From the NCBI RefSeq assembly GCF_007830615.1, contig NZ_VLLI01000003.1, forward strand, positions 1 to 64,000: a stretch of 64,000 nt of DNA, given 5' to 3'. Below the pieces are notes generated by a model. It ran no database searches. It had not been told where the DNA came from and worked only from the letters and a program-made list of their open reading frames with translations. A program made the translations under genes and the position numbers. This DNA is from Mucilaginibacter frigoritolerans. GTDB taxonomy: Bacteria; Bacteroidota; Bacteroidia; Sphingobacteriales; Sphingobacteriaceae. This document shows positions 7,461 through 17,042 of the stretch, one piece after another (the stretch's first letter is position 1; each line of letters opens with the position of its first letter).

Positions 7461-8156
7461 CTACTTATCAATGCTCATATCGTTGTGAAATATCTTAGCG
7501 TACTTACGTTTGTCAAACTTATAAAGCTTGGCGGCACGGTACGAAACACCTTTTTGCTTTTCATCCAGCTCTTTCAAAAAGCCAAAGCTCAGCATCTTCT
7601 TCCTGAAATTTCTTTTATCAAGCTTTTTATTTAAAATAGCCTCATAAAGTGATTGCAGCTGCGTAAGAGTAAACTTCTCGGGCAATAGTTCAAATGCTAT
7701 TGGTTGATAGTTTAAACGGCGACGTATCTTATTAAACCCAGTATTAAAAATCTCCGAGTGGTCAAACGCCAGCTTGGGTAATTCATTTACCGGGTGCCAG
7801 AAAGCTTTACGGGCAAACTGCGTTACCGGCCGTAAATCCTTTTGTCCGTTAATCCTAATCAGCGCATAATAGGCAACGGTAATTACCCTACCCTGCGGGT
7901 GCCGGTTTACCTCACCAAAGGTATGAAACTGCTGCATATGCAGATCGCGCAGGCCGGTTAGCTCGTATAAAATACGCTCGGCTGCATCGTCAATACTCTC
8001 GTCCTGCTCAACAATATAGCCGGGCAAGGCAAGCCAGTCTTTAAACGGTTCTTCGTTACGCTCAATAAGCAAAATCTTCAGCTCACCGGCCTCAAAACCA
8101 AATATCACACAGTCGATAGAAAATACCGAATCAAATGTAGGCAGTTTAACTTCCAA
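7461..8156 (-). CDS. NUDIX-fold transcriptional regulator (NrtR/AraR-like)
   Basis: The 231-residue protein has an N-terminal NUDIX domain (1-145, VDCVIFGFEAGELKILLIER in part) and a C-terminal winged helix (about 150-225). The NUDIX box is worn down: the segment DESIDDAAERILYELTGL keeps the frame of REUxEExGU, but RE is RI and EE is EL, so hydrolase activity is probably lost. Loss of catalysis plus a DNA-binding tail is typical of NrtR-type sugar or NAD regulators, including AraR of Bacteroides. It diverges from pfkA, with 127 bp between starts, and probably controls sugar catabolism here. The effector is unknown. Confidence 0.85.
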   Translation of the reverse strand: MEVKLPTFDSVFSIDCVIFGFEAGELKILLIERNEEPFKDWLALPGYIVEQDESIDDAAERILYELTGLRDLHMQQFHTFGEVNRHPQGRVITVAYYALIRINGQKDLRPVTQFARKAFWHPVNELPKLAFDHSEIFNTGFNKIRRRLNYQPIAFELLPEKFTLTQLQSLYEAILNKKLDKRNFRKKMLSFGFLKELDEKQKGVSYRAAKLYKFDKRKYAKIFHNDMSIDK

Positions 8157-8251
8157 GCTTTGATAGATTTTAGGTAAATAAATAATTAATAATGGTTAAC
8201 CGCTAATGTAAAAAAAAATAAATTAAATTTAATGGTGTAATTTTCACACAC

Positions 8252-8259
8252 TATCTTCG
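8252..8259 (+). promoter_or_regulatory. Putative -7 box of pfkA
   Basis: TATCTTCG is one mismatch from the Bacteroidota -7 consensus TAnnTTTG and ends 24 bp before the pfkA start. It sits in the divergent spacer shared with the NUDIX-type regulator. Confidence 0.4.
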
Positions 8260-8283
8260 TCCCTGTAAATAAGCGGAGTAAAA

Positions 8284-9270
8284 ATGAATAAGATTTCAAA
8301 ACTGGCGGTTCTAACGTCAGGCGGCGACGCCCCGGGCATGAACCCCTGCATCCGGTCTGTTGTCAGAACAGCTATATACAATAACTTAAACGTTGTTGGT
8401 ATTCGTCGTGGTTATCAAGGACTTATAGAAGATGACATGTTTGATATGCATGCCCGTTCGGTAAGTAATATATTAAACCTGGGCGGTACTATTTTAAAAA
8501 CGGCAAGGTGCTTACCCTTCCGTACAGATGAAGGAATGGAGATAGCCTACCAGAATTTAAAAAAACAAGGAGTTGACGCTTTAGTGGTTATTGGCGGCGA
8601 TGGTACCTTTACCGGCGCGCTTCGTTTCTCTAAAAAATATCCGGATATTGCTGTGATGGGGGTACCCGGTACCATTGATAACGACTTATACGGCTCAACC
8701 TATACCCTGGGTTTTGATACCGCAACCAACACAGTAATTGAAGCTATTGACAAAATACGTGATACTGCCGATGCACACGACCGCTTATTCTTTATCGAAG
8801 TAATGGGTCGCGACTCGGGCGCTATTGCCCTACGTGCCGGTATATCATGCGGAGCTGAGGCCATATTATTGCCCGAAAAAGCAACCGCTATTGACGATCT
8901 GATCAAAAACCTTAAAACAGGCGAGAACAATAAAAAATCATCAAGCATAGTAATTGTTGCCGAAGGTGATAAGAACGGTGGCGCTTATGACATCGCTCAA
9001 AAGGTTCAAAAAGAGGTTAAATTTTACGATGTAAAAGTTACTATATTAGGCCACTTGCAACGCGGGGGTAGCCCGTCTGCATTTGACAGGATACTGGGCA
9101 GCCGTTTAGGCTATGCTGCGGTAAACGCATTAATAAAAGGTGAATCACAAATGATGGTAGGGCTTGAGGCCAATCATATTAAACTAACCACTCTGGAAGA
9201 GGCACTTAACCAACACGAATTTAAACTGGAAGAAGATTTGATGGAGATGGCCGAAATACTTTCTATCTAA
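8284..9270 (+). CDS. pfkA: ATP-dependent 6-phosphofructokinase
   Basis: This enzyme phosphorylates fructose 6-phosphate to fructose 1,6-bisphosphate in glycolysis. At 328 residues it has the normal bacterial length. Signature segments are GGDAPGMN (13-20) and GGDGT (104-108) for ATP, GTIDND (129-134) with the catalytic Asp, MGRDSG (174-179) and GHLQRGG for the sugar phosphate. The Gly after GGDG indicates the ATP-dependent, not the pyrophosphate, form. A purine-rich site (GCGGAG) precedes the ATG. It begins an apparent operon pfkA-kinase-like-gapA with gaps of 8 and 6 bp. Confidence 0.96.
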   Translation: MNKISKLAVLTSGGDAPGMNPCIRSVVRTAIYNNLNVVGIRRGYQGLIEDDMFDMHARSVSNILNLGGTILKTARCLPFRTDEGMEIAYQNLKKQGVDALVVIGGDGTFTGALRFSKKYPDIAVMGVPGTIDNDLYGSTYTLGFDTATNTVIEAIDKIRDTADAHDRLFFIEVMGRDSGAIALRAGISCGAEAILLPEKATAIDDLIKNLKTGENNKKSSSIVIVAEGDKNGGAYDIAQKVQKEVKFYDVKVTILGHLQRGGSPSAFDRILGSRLGYAAVNALIKGESQMMVGLEANHIKLTTLEEALNQHEFKLEEDLMEMAEILSI

Positions 9271-9278
9271 CAAAATAG

Positions 9279-10127
9279 ATGATTGCAGTTGTATACAGCG
9301 GATCTAATTATGCCGATTGGAGGCTGGCAGATAAAGACAGAGTTATCGCCACGTTTAAAACCAGCGGGATAAATCCTTATTTTAATGATGAGAAGCACAT
9401 TATACAACTGCTTAGCAAAAACATTAATCTGATACACCACGCCGAAGAAATAAAACGCATTTATTTTTTTGGCGCAGGCGCCTCTTCCCCTGAGCTTAAG
9501 GTTATTGTTCAGGGTGCTTTATCTAAATTTTTCAAATTTGGCAAGGTAACCGTTGAGCATGATATTGCTGCCGCAGCTATCGCCTGTTGTAAAAATGCAC
9601 CGGGTATCATCAGCATTGTAGGCAGCGGTTCAAATGCGGCCTGGTACGATGGTAAAAAAGTAAAACCAAACAATTATGGTTTAGGTTATATTTTGGCTGA
9701 TGAAGGATCGGGCAACTGGCTGGGCAGGCAGCTGATAAGGGCTTATATGAACGAAACATTGCCCGATAATATCAATAAAAAATTCATCCAACGCTATGAG
9801 CTTGACCGCAAAACCCTGCTCGAAAAAGTTTACCGGCAAAAACAACCTGCTTTGTTTTTAAGCTCATTTACAGAATTCTTCATCGATAATAAAGAAGACC
9901 TTTACATCAAAAACATCATCAAAACAGGGTTCGATAAACTGGTAAAAACATATTTATTACCCTTACATGATGAACATCCCGAAGCTTTGTTGTATTTTGC
10001 AGGCTCTGTTGCAGCGGGCTTCCAAAACCAGTTATATGAAGCCACTGCCGATGCAAACCTTAAAATTGCGAATATCATTAAAGAACCCATAAATAATTTA
10101 TTAACGTACTATTCAAGTAAAAATTAA
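9279..10127 (+). CDS. Degenerate BadF-type ATPase paralogue
   Basis: This 282-residue protein aligns without gaps to the protein encoded at 6420 over at least its first 150 residues. It keeps EHD (93-95), GSGSNA (115-120) and ADEGSG (140-145), but the phosphate-1 loop is lost: Asp6 is Tyr and Lys11 is Tyr (YSGSNYADW in place of DGGSTKTNW). The family uses that loop to hold ATP-Mg, so a kinase reaction is doubtful. It lies 8 bp after pfkA and 6 bp before gapA, so it is co-transcribed with glycolysis. A sugar-sensing or regulatory role is possible. Function is inferred only. Confidence 0.8.
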   Translation: MIAVVYSGSNYADWRLADKDRVIATFKTSGINPYFNDEKHIIQLLSKNINLIHHAEEIKRIYFFGAGASSPELKVIVQGALSKFFKFGKVTVEHDIAAAAIACCKNAPGIISIVGSGSNAAWYDGKKVKPNNYGLGYILADEGSGNWLGRQLIRAYMNETLPDNINKKFIQRYELDRKTLLEKVYRQKQPALFLSSFTEFFIDNKEDLYIKNIIKTGFDKLVKTYLLPLHDEHPEALLYFAGSVAAGFQNQLYEATADANLKIANIIKEPINNLLTYYSSKN

Positions 10128-11129
<1,002 letters not shown>

Positions 11130-11146
11130 TTTTGTCATCCTTCAAT

Positions 11147-11186
11147 AATAACAAAGCCTTCTGTGTATACAGAAGGCTTTGTTATT
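11147..11186. terminator. Terminator after gapA
   Basis: AATAACAAAGCCTTCTG (11147-11163) and its complement CAGAAGGCTTTGTTATT (11170-11186) form a 17-bp stem with a 6-nt loop, with T-rich sequence after it. It could also stop transcripts from the minus-strand genes that converge here. Confidence 0.85.
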
Positions 11187-11205
11187 TTATCAGAAATATC
11201 TTTAT

Positions 11206-11397
11206 CTACATTAATTCTTTATCCTTTTTTTCATGATAGGTTTTAAAGGCCAGGTAATAAAAAAATACCGCGACAATTAAATTCAGAATAAGTTTGCCTG
11301 TATTCAAATGAGGGTATGTAGCATACACCTGATACACCACCCAAACAAAAGCCAACGTAGCTACAATTAAATAAAGGACGAAATATTTAGCACTCAT
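11206..11397 (-). CDS. Mini membrane protein, paralogue 1 of 3
   Basis: This 63-residue protein has two transmembrane helices (about 6-26 and 35-52) joined by a short loop with TYPHLNTGK, and a charged tail (KTYHEKKDKELM). It shares its plan with the two genes at 11464 and 11907: an aromatic start (MSAKYFVLYLI), a loop with P and N, and an [FY]xLA[FY][KR]TY end, though it is the most diverged copy and lacks the PDML segment. The role is unknown. It is convergent with gapA. Confidence 0.65.
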   Translation of the reverse strand: MSAKYFVLYLIVATLAFVWVVYQVYATYPHLNTGKLILNLIVAVFFYYLAFKTYHEKKDKELM

Positions 11398-11463
11398 ACA
11401 AAAGGAATGGATTGTTTTAATTAAACACCCTCCGCCCCATTCTGTTTCACATTGACGAATTAA

Positions 11464-11718
11464 TTACCCGTTTACGCGAACGCGACTTTCCTGCATCACC
11501 ACATTATGCTCTTGCATAACAATACTACGTTTTTCTACTACCGCTCTGCTTCCAGGGTAAGTTCTGTAAGCGAGGAAAAAAAACAACATATCGGGAATTG
11601 TAATAACCAGCACGTGTGCCGGATCTACATTCGGAAATGAAGCAATTAAGTAATAAAACAAATAAACCAGCCCGGCACTACCTGCAAGCAAGTATAATAA
11701 ACGAAATTTAGCATCCAT
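11464..11718 (-). CDS. Mini membrane protein, paralogue 2 of 3
   Basis: This 84-residue protein has two helices (about 6-26 and 36-53) around a loop with SFPNVDPAHVL, the segment IPDMLFFFLAYRTYP, and a polar tail of about 25 residues with the near repeat VMQEHNVVMQES. It is close to the copy at 11907: both have F-x-x-LY, then VDP or FNP, then PDML-FFLAY-TYP. The tail is an addition unique to this copy. Tandem duplication explains the set. The function is unknown; I do not recognise a named family. Confidence 0.7.
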   Translation of the reverse strand: MDAKFRLLYLLAGSAGLVYLFYYLIASFPNVDPAHVLVITIPDMLFFFLAYRTYPGSRAVVEKRSIVMQEHNVVMQESRVRVNG

Positions 11719-11816
11719 AACACAATAATAAAAAGGTTAACAACTATATACCGTTATTAATAAGGCAAAAAGAATACCCAAATTACACAATGGTTAAATA
11801 AGGCTTTTTTGTGTGT

Positions 11817-11854
11817 CAATTCAATTAATCATTAACGAATGATTAATTGAATTG
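11817..11854. repeat. Perfect 17-bp-arm hairpin between two mini-membrane genes
   Basis: CAATTCAATTAATCATT (11817-11833) and its exact complement (11838-11854) enclose a 4-nt loop. No T run follows on either side at the expected place, so it is not a standard terminator. It could stabilise an RNA end or be a small repeat. Confidence 0.6.
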
Positions 11855-11906
11855 CGAAAGGCAGCTGAATGGTAAACTGGTATTTTAATACACCAGTATA
11901 TTATTA

Positions 11907-12089
11907 TCAGGCTTTACTTTCTTCGGGGTAAGTTTTATAAGCCAGGAAAAACAACAACATATCAGGCAAGGCAATCAACAAAACTCTTTCAGGGTTAAAT
12001 TCTGGCAGATTAGCAATTATCTCGTAAGCCAATAATACTAGTCCTATAGTACCTAGCAGTATATACAAAAAGCGAAATCTAGTGCTCAT
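11907..12089 (-). CDS. Mini membrane protein, paralogue 3 of 3
   Basis: This 60-residue protein contains little besides two transmembrane helices (about 7-26 and 36-53). It begins MSTRFRFLYILLG, has ANLPEFNPERVLL in the loop, then LPDMLLFFLAYKTYPEESKA. It is the most compact of three tandem paralogues and the best guide to the core family motif. It lies 94 bp downstream of glgB's stop codon on the opposite side of the sugar locus, reading towards gapA. No function is known to me. Confidence 0.7.
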   Translation of the reverse strand: MSTRFRFLYILLGTIGLVLLAYEIIANLPEFNPERVLLIALPDMLLFFLAYKTYPEESKA

Positions 12090-12183
12090 AACAAAATTGA
12101 TTTAATTAAACTATACCCTTTGTACGGCAGCGCCAATCAAAAGGTTTAGTTAAAAAATCAAAATATTACAGAATAAGCAAAAT

Positions 12184-14292
12184 TTAATTATTCTTTAATT
12201 CATACTTAGGTGGCACATTAATTATCCTTTTAAAAACAAGCGCACCTAGTGGTGGAACGGTAATATTAATAGAATTTTCCCGGCCATGCCAGTTTACTGT
12301 TTCTGTATGTACGGGTTTTCCATTATTTATGCCGCTACCCCAGAATTTTTCCTCGTCAGAATTAAATATTTCAACCCATTGGCCCTTAAAAGGCACCCCA
12401 ACACGATAATTATAATGAGGCGTAGGTGTCATATTTAAAATAATAACCAGTTCATTGTCAGCATCATGACCTTTCCTAACATAGATTAATATAGAATCAT
12501 TGGCATTACCACCGTCAACCCATTCAAAACTACTCCATTCAAAGCCTTTTTCATACAGTGCAGGTTCATCCCGGTATAAATGATTCAGGGCCTTAACAGT
12601 TTCCTTTATTCCCTGGTGGTTAGGATACTGCAACACATGCCAGTCCAGCGAGTGTTGAAAGTTCCATTCGTTGCCTTGTCCAAATTCATCACCCATAAAC
12701 AACAATTTCGTTCCGGGATGGGTAAACATATAACTATAAAGCAAACGCAGATTGGCAAACTTTTGCCATTCATCGCCAGGCATTTTGTTAACCATTGAGC
12801 CTTTTCCATATACTACTTCATCATGCGAAAAAGGCAGCATAAAGTTCTCGGTAAAGGCATAAATCAAACTGAAGGTGATCTGATTATGATGATACTTACG
12901 ATAAACAGGATCTTTAGAAAAATATTTGATCGAATCATGCATCCAGCCCATCATCCACTTCATTCCGAATCCTAAACCACCTGTGTAAACAGGACGGCTT
13001 ACACCTGTAAATGATGTTGATTCTTCTGCTATAGTTTGCACATCGGGGAAATGGCTGTAAACAGCCTCGTTAAATTCTTTTAGAAACGATACAGCTTCCA
13101 GGTTTTCATTACCACCATATATATTAGCTTCCCATTCGCCATGTTTACGCGAATAATCCAGGTAAAGCATAGATGCAACGGCATCAACACGTAGTCCATC
13201 TACATGGTATCTGTCTAACCAAAATAAAGCATTGCTTATTAAAAAAGATCTTACCTCATTTCGCCCGTAATTAAATATGTACGATTTCCAATCAGGATGA
13301 AATCCTTTACGTGAATCTGCATGCTCATATAGGTGCGTACCATCAAAATTATATAAACCATGTGCATCCCCCGGGAAATGTGAAGGCACCCAATCCAATA
13401 TTACCCCAATACCAGCAAGGTGCAATTGTTCAATCAGGTACATTAGTTGTTTCGGTGTTCCATATCGTGATGATGCAGCAAAAAAACCAGTAATCTGATA
13501 TCCCCAGCTAGGGTAAAAAGGATGCTCCATTATGGGCATAAACTCTACATGCGTAAAGCCCATTTCTTTTATATAAGGCACCAATGTTTTTGCAAGCTGA
13601 TCATAACTCAAAAACTCATCAGGGCTTTCCGGACTGCGGGCCCATGAGCCTACATGCATTTCATAAACCGAATATGGCCGGTTCAATCCGTTATGACCAT
13701 AGCGGTTAGCCATCCAGTCACCATCTTTCCATTCGTAAAAGGTATCCGCAACCAGCGATGCTGTACGAGGTGCTACCTCCCATCTTAAAGCAAAAGGGTC
13801 GCTCTTTTCCAGGTCTTCTCCGGTAGATGATTTGATATAATATTTATATGTTTCGTCATTACCTACATTAGGGATAAATCCTTCCCAAATTCCTGAACCA
13901 TCCCAGCGTACAAACAATGGATGTGTACCCCTGTCCCAATAATTAAAATTACCAATAACCGATATATATTGTGCATTTGGCGCCCAAACGGCAAAATAAG
14001 TACCTATAGCACCATTATGTTCAATAACGTGCGATCCTAGTTTTTCATAAAGCTTATAATGCTTGCCCGATTTAAAAAGAGCTATGTCAAAATCGGTAAA
14101 CTTGCTATAAGGCACAATTGGCTTCAGATCATTGATAACAACTGTTTCTTCCTTTTTCTTTTTAACCGCATTAGGTTTTACGGAAACAGATTCCTTTTCT
14201 GCAGGTTTTGCTTTAGGCTTTGCAGCCTTTTTTACAGGAGTTGATGCGGATTCAGCTATTATAGGTTCAATTTTGGTGATCTTTTTTGCCAT
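12184..14292 (-). CDS. glgB: 1,4-alpha-glucan (glycogen) branching enzyme
   Basis: GlgB makes alpha-1,6 branches in glycogen. The order is an N-terminal beta-sandwich (about 90-180), a GH13 barrel with nucleophile Asp370 (GLRVDAVASM), acid/base Glu423 (IAEES) and Asp491 (FSHDEVV), and a C-terminal beta domain. The segment LDWVPSHFPGDAHGL is typical of branching enzymes. At 702 residues it is slightly long because of a Lys/Ala/Pro-rich tail of about 55 residues at the N-terminus, likely disordered and strongly basic. It follows the GH31 gene on the same strand after 176 bp, so the locus covers both storage and use of glucose polymers. Confidence 0.95.
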   Translation of the reverse strand: MAKKITKIEPIIAESASTPVKKAAKPKAKPAEKESVSVKPNAVKKKKEETVVINDLKPIVPYSKFTDFDIALFKSGKHYKLYEKLGSHVIEHNGAIGTYFAVWAPNAQYISVIGNFNYWDRGTHPLFVRWDGSGIWEGFIPNVGNDETYKYYIKSSTGEDLEKSDPFALRWEVAPRTASLVADTFYEWKDGDWMANRYGHNGLNRPYSVYEMHVGSWARSPESPDEFLSYDQLAKTLVPYIKEMGFTHVEFMPIMEHPFYPSWGYQITGFFAASSRYGTPKQLMYLIEQLHLAGIGVILDWVPSHFPGDAHGLYNFDGTHLYEHADSRKGFHPDWKSYIFNYGRNEVRSFLISNALFWLDRYHVDGLRVDAVASMLYLDYSRKHGEWEANIYGGNENLEAVSFLKEFNEAVYSHFPDVQTIAEESTSFTGVSRPVYTGGLGFGMKWMMGWMHDSIKYFSKDPVYRKYHHNQITFSLIYAFTENFMLPFSHDEVVYGKGSMVNKMPGDEWQKFANLRLLYSYMFTHPGTKLLFMGDEFGQGNEWNFQHSLDWHVLQYPNHQGIKETVKALNHLYRDEPALYEKGFEWSSFEWVDGGNANDSILIYVRKGHDADNELVIILNMTPTPHYNYRVGVPFKGQWVEIFNSDEEKFWGSGINNGKPVHTETVNWHGRENSINITVPPLGALVFKRIINVPPKYELKNN

Positions 14293-14407
14293 AGTATAGG
14301 TAGACCGTTGGGCCTTTTAGATTTATTTGCGGTAATATATTGGTTATAACAAATGTAATGATTAGAAGTTTCTTTTAGTCAGAAAGAAAGATCAAACTTT
14401 ATTATCT

Positions 14408-14436
14408 ATAGCGATGGGTTTAAAACCCATCGCTAT
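14408..14436. repeat. Perfect hairpin between the GH31 gene and glgB
   Basis: ATAGCGATGGGTTT and AAACCCATCGCTAT (14-bp arms, one-base centre) form a perfect palindrome. There is no T run on the minus strand after it, so it is more likely a repeat-type palindrome or mRNA processing site than a terminator. Confidence 0.6.
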
Positions 14437-14468
14437 GAAAAATCTATCGTTAAGAAACGCCTAGTCCC

Positions 14469-16922
14469 CTACCCCAATATTTCAATCTGCTTAAAGTTTT
14501 TGGTGAATTTAAACTCCAGGCAATTATTATCATCAATGCTATAAGGTATATCTTTACCATCGGCCAATATTTTTGACGGCGTAAACGGAATGCCGATAAC
14601 GTTGAAATGATAACTTTCATACCTCGGCGTGTATAAACCATCCAGACTTTGTTGAAGCGTTAAAACTGATGGTTTACCGCTTACCACAAATTTCTTTTCG
14701 AGGTAAATATCCTGTTCGTAGGCAAAGGTTTCACCATAATCCTCAAAAAGGAAAGAGTTAACTTCGTAATTACTGTAATAGATATTAAGCTTTACTTCTT
14801 CAATTTCTTTCTCACCTACATATTGCATTACCGGATATTCTGGAATTACCGAACCTGCTTTAATAAATAGCGGGATAGTTTCCAGCGGCGTAGGCACTTC
14901 AATTTCCTTACCACCATCTATTAGCTCATACGTCCAGAAATTATACCATTTACCTTTTGGCAAATATACTGTGCGGCTCAGCTGCCCCGGCTCCAATACC
15001 GGGCAAACCAGTATTTTATCGCCATAGGTAAATTCATCCTGGCGGAAATGATTGCTGATCTCTTCTTGCTCCTGCATTACTACCGGCCTCAAAATAGGGA
15101 AGCCATAGCGATGATGCTCCCAAAAAGTAGAATATAAGTACGGCAGTAAGCGGTAACGTAACTCAATAAATTTCCGGTTTATAGCGGTAAAAGGTTCCCC
15201 AAAGCTCCATGGCTCACGCTCCTTGGTATCACCTGCAGAATGCGCCCGCATAAATGGCGAAAAAGTGCCCATTTGTATCCAGCGGGTAAATAACTCGCCA
15301 TCCGGCTCTCCGCTAAAACCACCTATATCTGTACCGCAAAATGATATACCTGATATCGATAAACGCTGGCATTGTATATTCCCTAACTTTAAATGTTCCC
15401 AGGTAGCCACATTATCACCCGTCCAAACAGACGAAAAACGTTGCACACCCGAGTAACCCGCCCTGGTAATGGTAAAAGGGCGCTTATTCTTCATTATTTT
15501 ACGCAAACCTTCGTACGTTGCACGTACCATTTGCATACCGTAAATATTGTGTGCCTTTCTGTGTGATCCACGATGCCCGTCATATTGGTGGCGCACGTCA
15601 TCAGGAAAAGTACCTGCACCAAATACGGCAGGTTCATTCATATCATTCCATACCCCGGCTACACCCATTTGTACAAGCTCATCAAACAGGCCTGCCCACC
15701 ATTCGCGCACTTCAGGGTTGGTAAAATCAGGAAACTGGCAACGGCCCGGCCAAACGTGACCCTCCATAAAGTAATCATCACTCCGCCGACAGAAATACCG
15801 ATTCTTTTTTCCCTCCTTAAATACCGAATAATTATCATCAACCCTTATTCCAGGGTCAATAATTACTACTGTTTTAAAACCATCAGCGGCCAGCTCTTTG
15901 ATCATCCTTTTGGGGTCAGGAAAATACTTCCTGTTCCAGGTAAAACATCGGTACCCGTCCATATAATCAATGTCCAGGTAAATGCCATCACAAGGAATCT
16001 TGTTTTCGCGGAAACCATTGGTGATTTTTTTCACTTTTGCTTCCGGATAATAACTCCATCTGCATTGGTGGTAGCCCAATGCCCAAAGGGGTGGCATTGG
16101 ATGTGTACCTGTTAAAAGGTGGTAACTTTTAACCACGTCCATCATGTGCGGACCATGGATATAGTAATATTGTAATTCGCCGCCATCTGCCCAAAAACTG
16201 GTTTTGGTAGGGTCTTCAGCACCGAAGTCAAAATGAGCTTTAAAGGTATTATCGAAAAATATACCGTGTGCTATACCTTCATTTAAACTGATGTAAAAGG
16301 GTATGCTCCGGTACAATGGATCCTGGTTCCAGGCAAAAGAATAAGCATCGGTATTCCAATTCACTAATCTTTTTCCGCGCAGGTTTAGCTCTGTAGGTTT
16401 ATCACCCAGGCCGAAAAAGCTTTCTTCGCTATCGCAGGTTTTAGTGCAAAACACATAGTATCCGCCAAAAGCCACGTTTTCTTCCCAGTGCATCGGCACT
16501 GCATCTGTACTGGTAATATGCCCCTCAGCATCAGAAAATGAAATAAAAAAATCCTTTTTACGGATATGACAGTTTACAACACCTGTTGATACCCGAAACT
16601 CCTCTTCATCTTCAGTTAACTTAAAAACAACAGCTTTTTGCTCAATTTTGGGTACTGCGTAAGAAAATTCTTCCAGAAAAACACTGTGGGGGGCTAATCT
16701 TACCCGTATAATTTCGTCAGTAATAACTACTACTTCAACTTTGGCATCCCCATCGGTAAAATAAAACTTATTACCCTGCTGATCTGCATTGTTAGGTACC
16801 CCAAGATATTTTTTGATGATCGGCTTTATGCCATCAGCAGGATTATTGAGGTGATGAAACTCTTCTTCCTCTTCAATCAGCTTGCTAGTTACCAGCTCCG
16901 GGTTTAGTATATTCTCTTCCAT
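14469..16922 (-). CDS. GH31 alpha-glucosidase
   Basis: This 817-residue glycosidase releases glucose from non-reducing ends of malto-oligosaccharides. It has an N-terminal beta-sandwich with FGLGDKP (170-175), a GH31 barrel with nucleophile Asp427 in WNDMNEP and the probable acid/base Asp503 in TGDN, and C-terminal beta domains. DIDYMDGYRCFTW (about 317-329) and FMRAHS are typical of the family. There is no signal peptide, so it works in the cytoplasm or leaves by another route. A TAnnTTTG box 22 bp upstream suggests its own promoter, with glgB downstream. Exact linkage preference cannot be read from the sequence. Confidence 0.93.
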   Translation of the reverse strand: MEENILNPELVTSKLIEEEEEFHHLNNPADGIKPIIKKYLGVPNNADQQGNKFYFTDGDAKVEVVVITDEIIRVRLAPHSVFLEEFSYAVPKIEQKAVVFKLTEDEEEFRVSTGVVNCHIRKKDFFISFSDAEGHITSTDAVPMHWEENVAFGGYYVFCTKTCDSEESFFGLGDKPTELNLRGKRLVNWNTDAYSFAWNQDPLYRSIPFYISLNEGIAHGIFFDNTFKAHFDFGAEDPTKTSFWADGGELQYYYIHGPHMMDVVKSYHLLTGTHPMPPLWALGYHQCRWSYYPEAKVKKITNGFRENKIPCDGIYLDIDYMDGYRCFTWNRKYFPDPKRMIKELAADGFKTVVIIDPGIRVDDNYSVFKEGKKNRYFCRRSDDYFMEGHVWPGRCQFPDFTNPEVREWWAGLFDELVQMGVAGVWNDMNEPAVFGAGTFPDDVRHQYDGHRGSHRKAHNIYGMQMVRATYEGLRKIMKNKRPFTITRAGYSGVQRFSSVWTGDNVATWEHLKLGNIQCQRLSISGISFCGTDIGGFSGEPDGELFTRWIQMGTFSPFMRAHSAGDTKEREPWSFGEPFTAINRKFIELRYRLLPYLYSTFWEHHRYGFPILRPVVMQEQEEISNHFRQDEFTYGDKILVCPVLEPGQLSRTVYLPKGKWYNFWTYELIDGGKEIEVPTPLETIPLFIKAGSVIPEYPVMQYVGEKEIEEVKLNIYYSNYEVNSFLFEDYGETFAYEQDIYLEKKFVVSGKPSVLTLQQSLDGLYTPRYESYHFNVIGIPFTPSKILADGKDIPYSIDDNNCLEFKFTKNFKQIEILG

Positions 16923-16944
16923 TCAAAACAATTAATCGCTTTCA

Positions 16945-16952
16945 CAAAAGTA
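16945..16952 (-). promoter_or_regulatory. Putative -7 box of the GH31 gene
   Basis: On the minus strand this reads TACTTTTG, a match to TAnnTTTG, ending 22 bp upstream of the ATG at 16922. It suggests that GH31-glgB can be transcribed apart from the upstream transporter. Confidence 0.45.
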
Positions 16953-17042
16953 CAGTGTGTATCTTTTACGCAATATACAATATTCCGGTTTATATTAAAA
17001 CACATTTAGCCAAAAGTCTTTGGGTGGAATCTTTACATTAAA

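Noticed and set aside
15573..16115. 180-codon plus-strand frame
   Set aside because: Antisense to the GH31 gene, which is well supported; no signal, motif or ribosome site.
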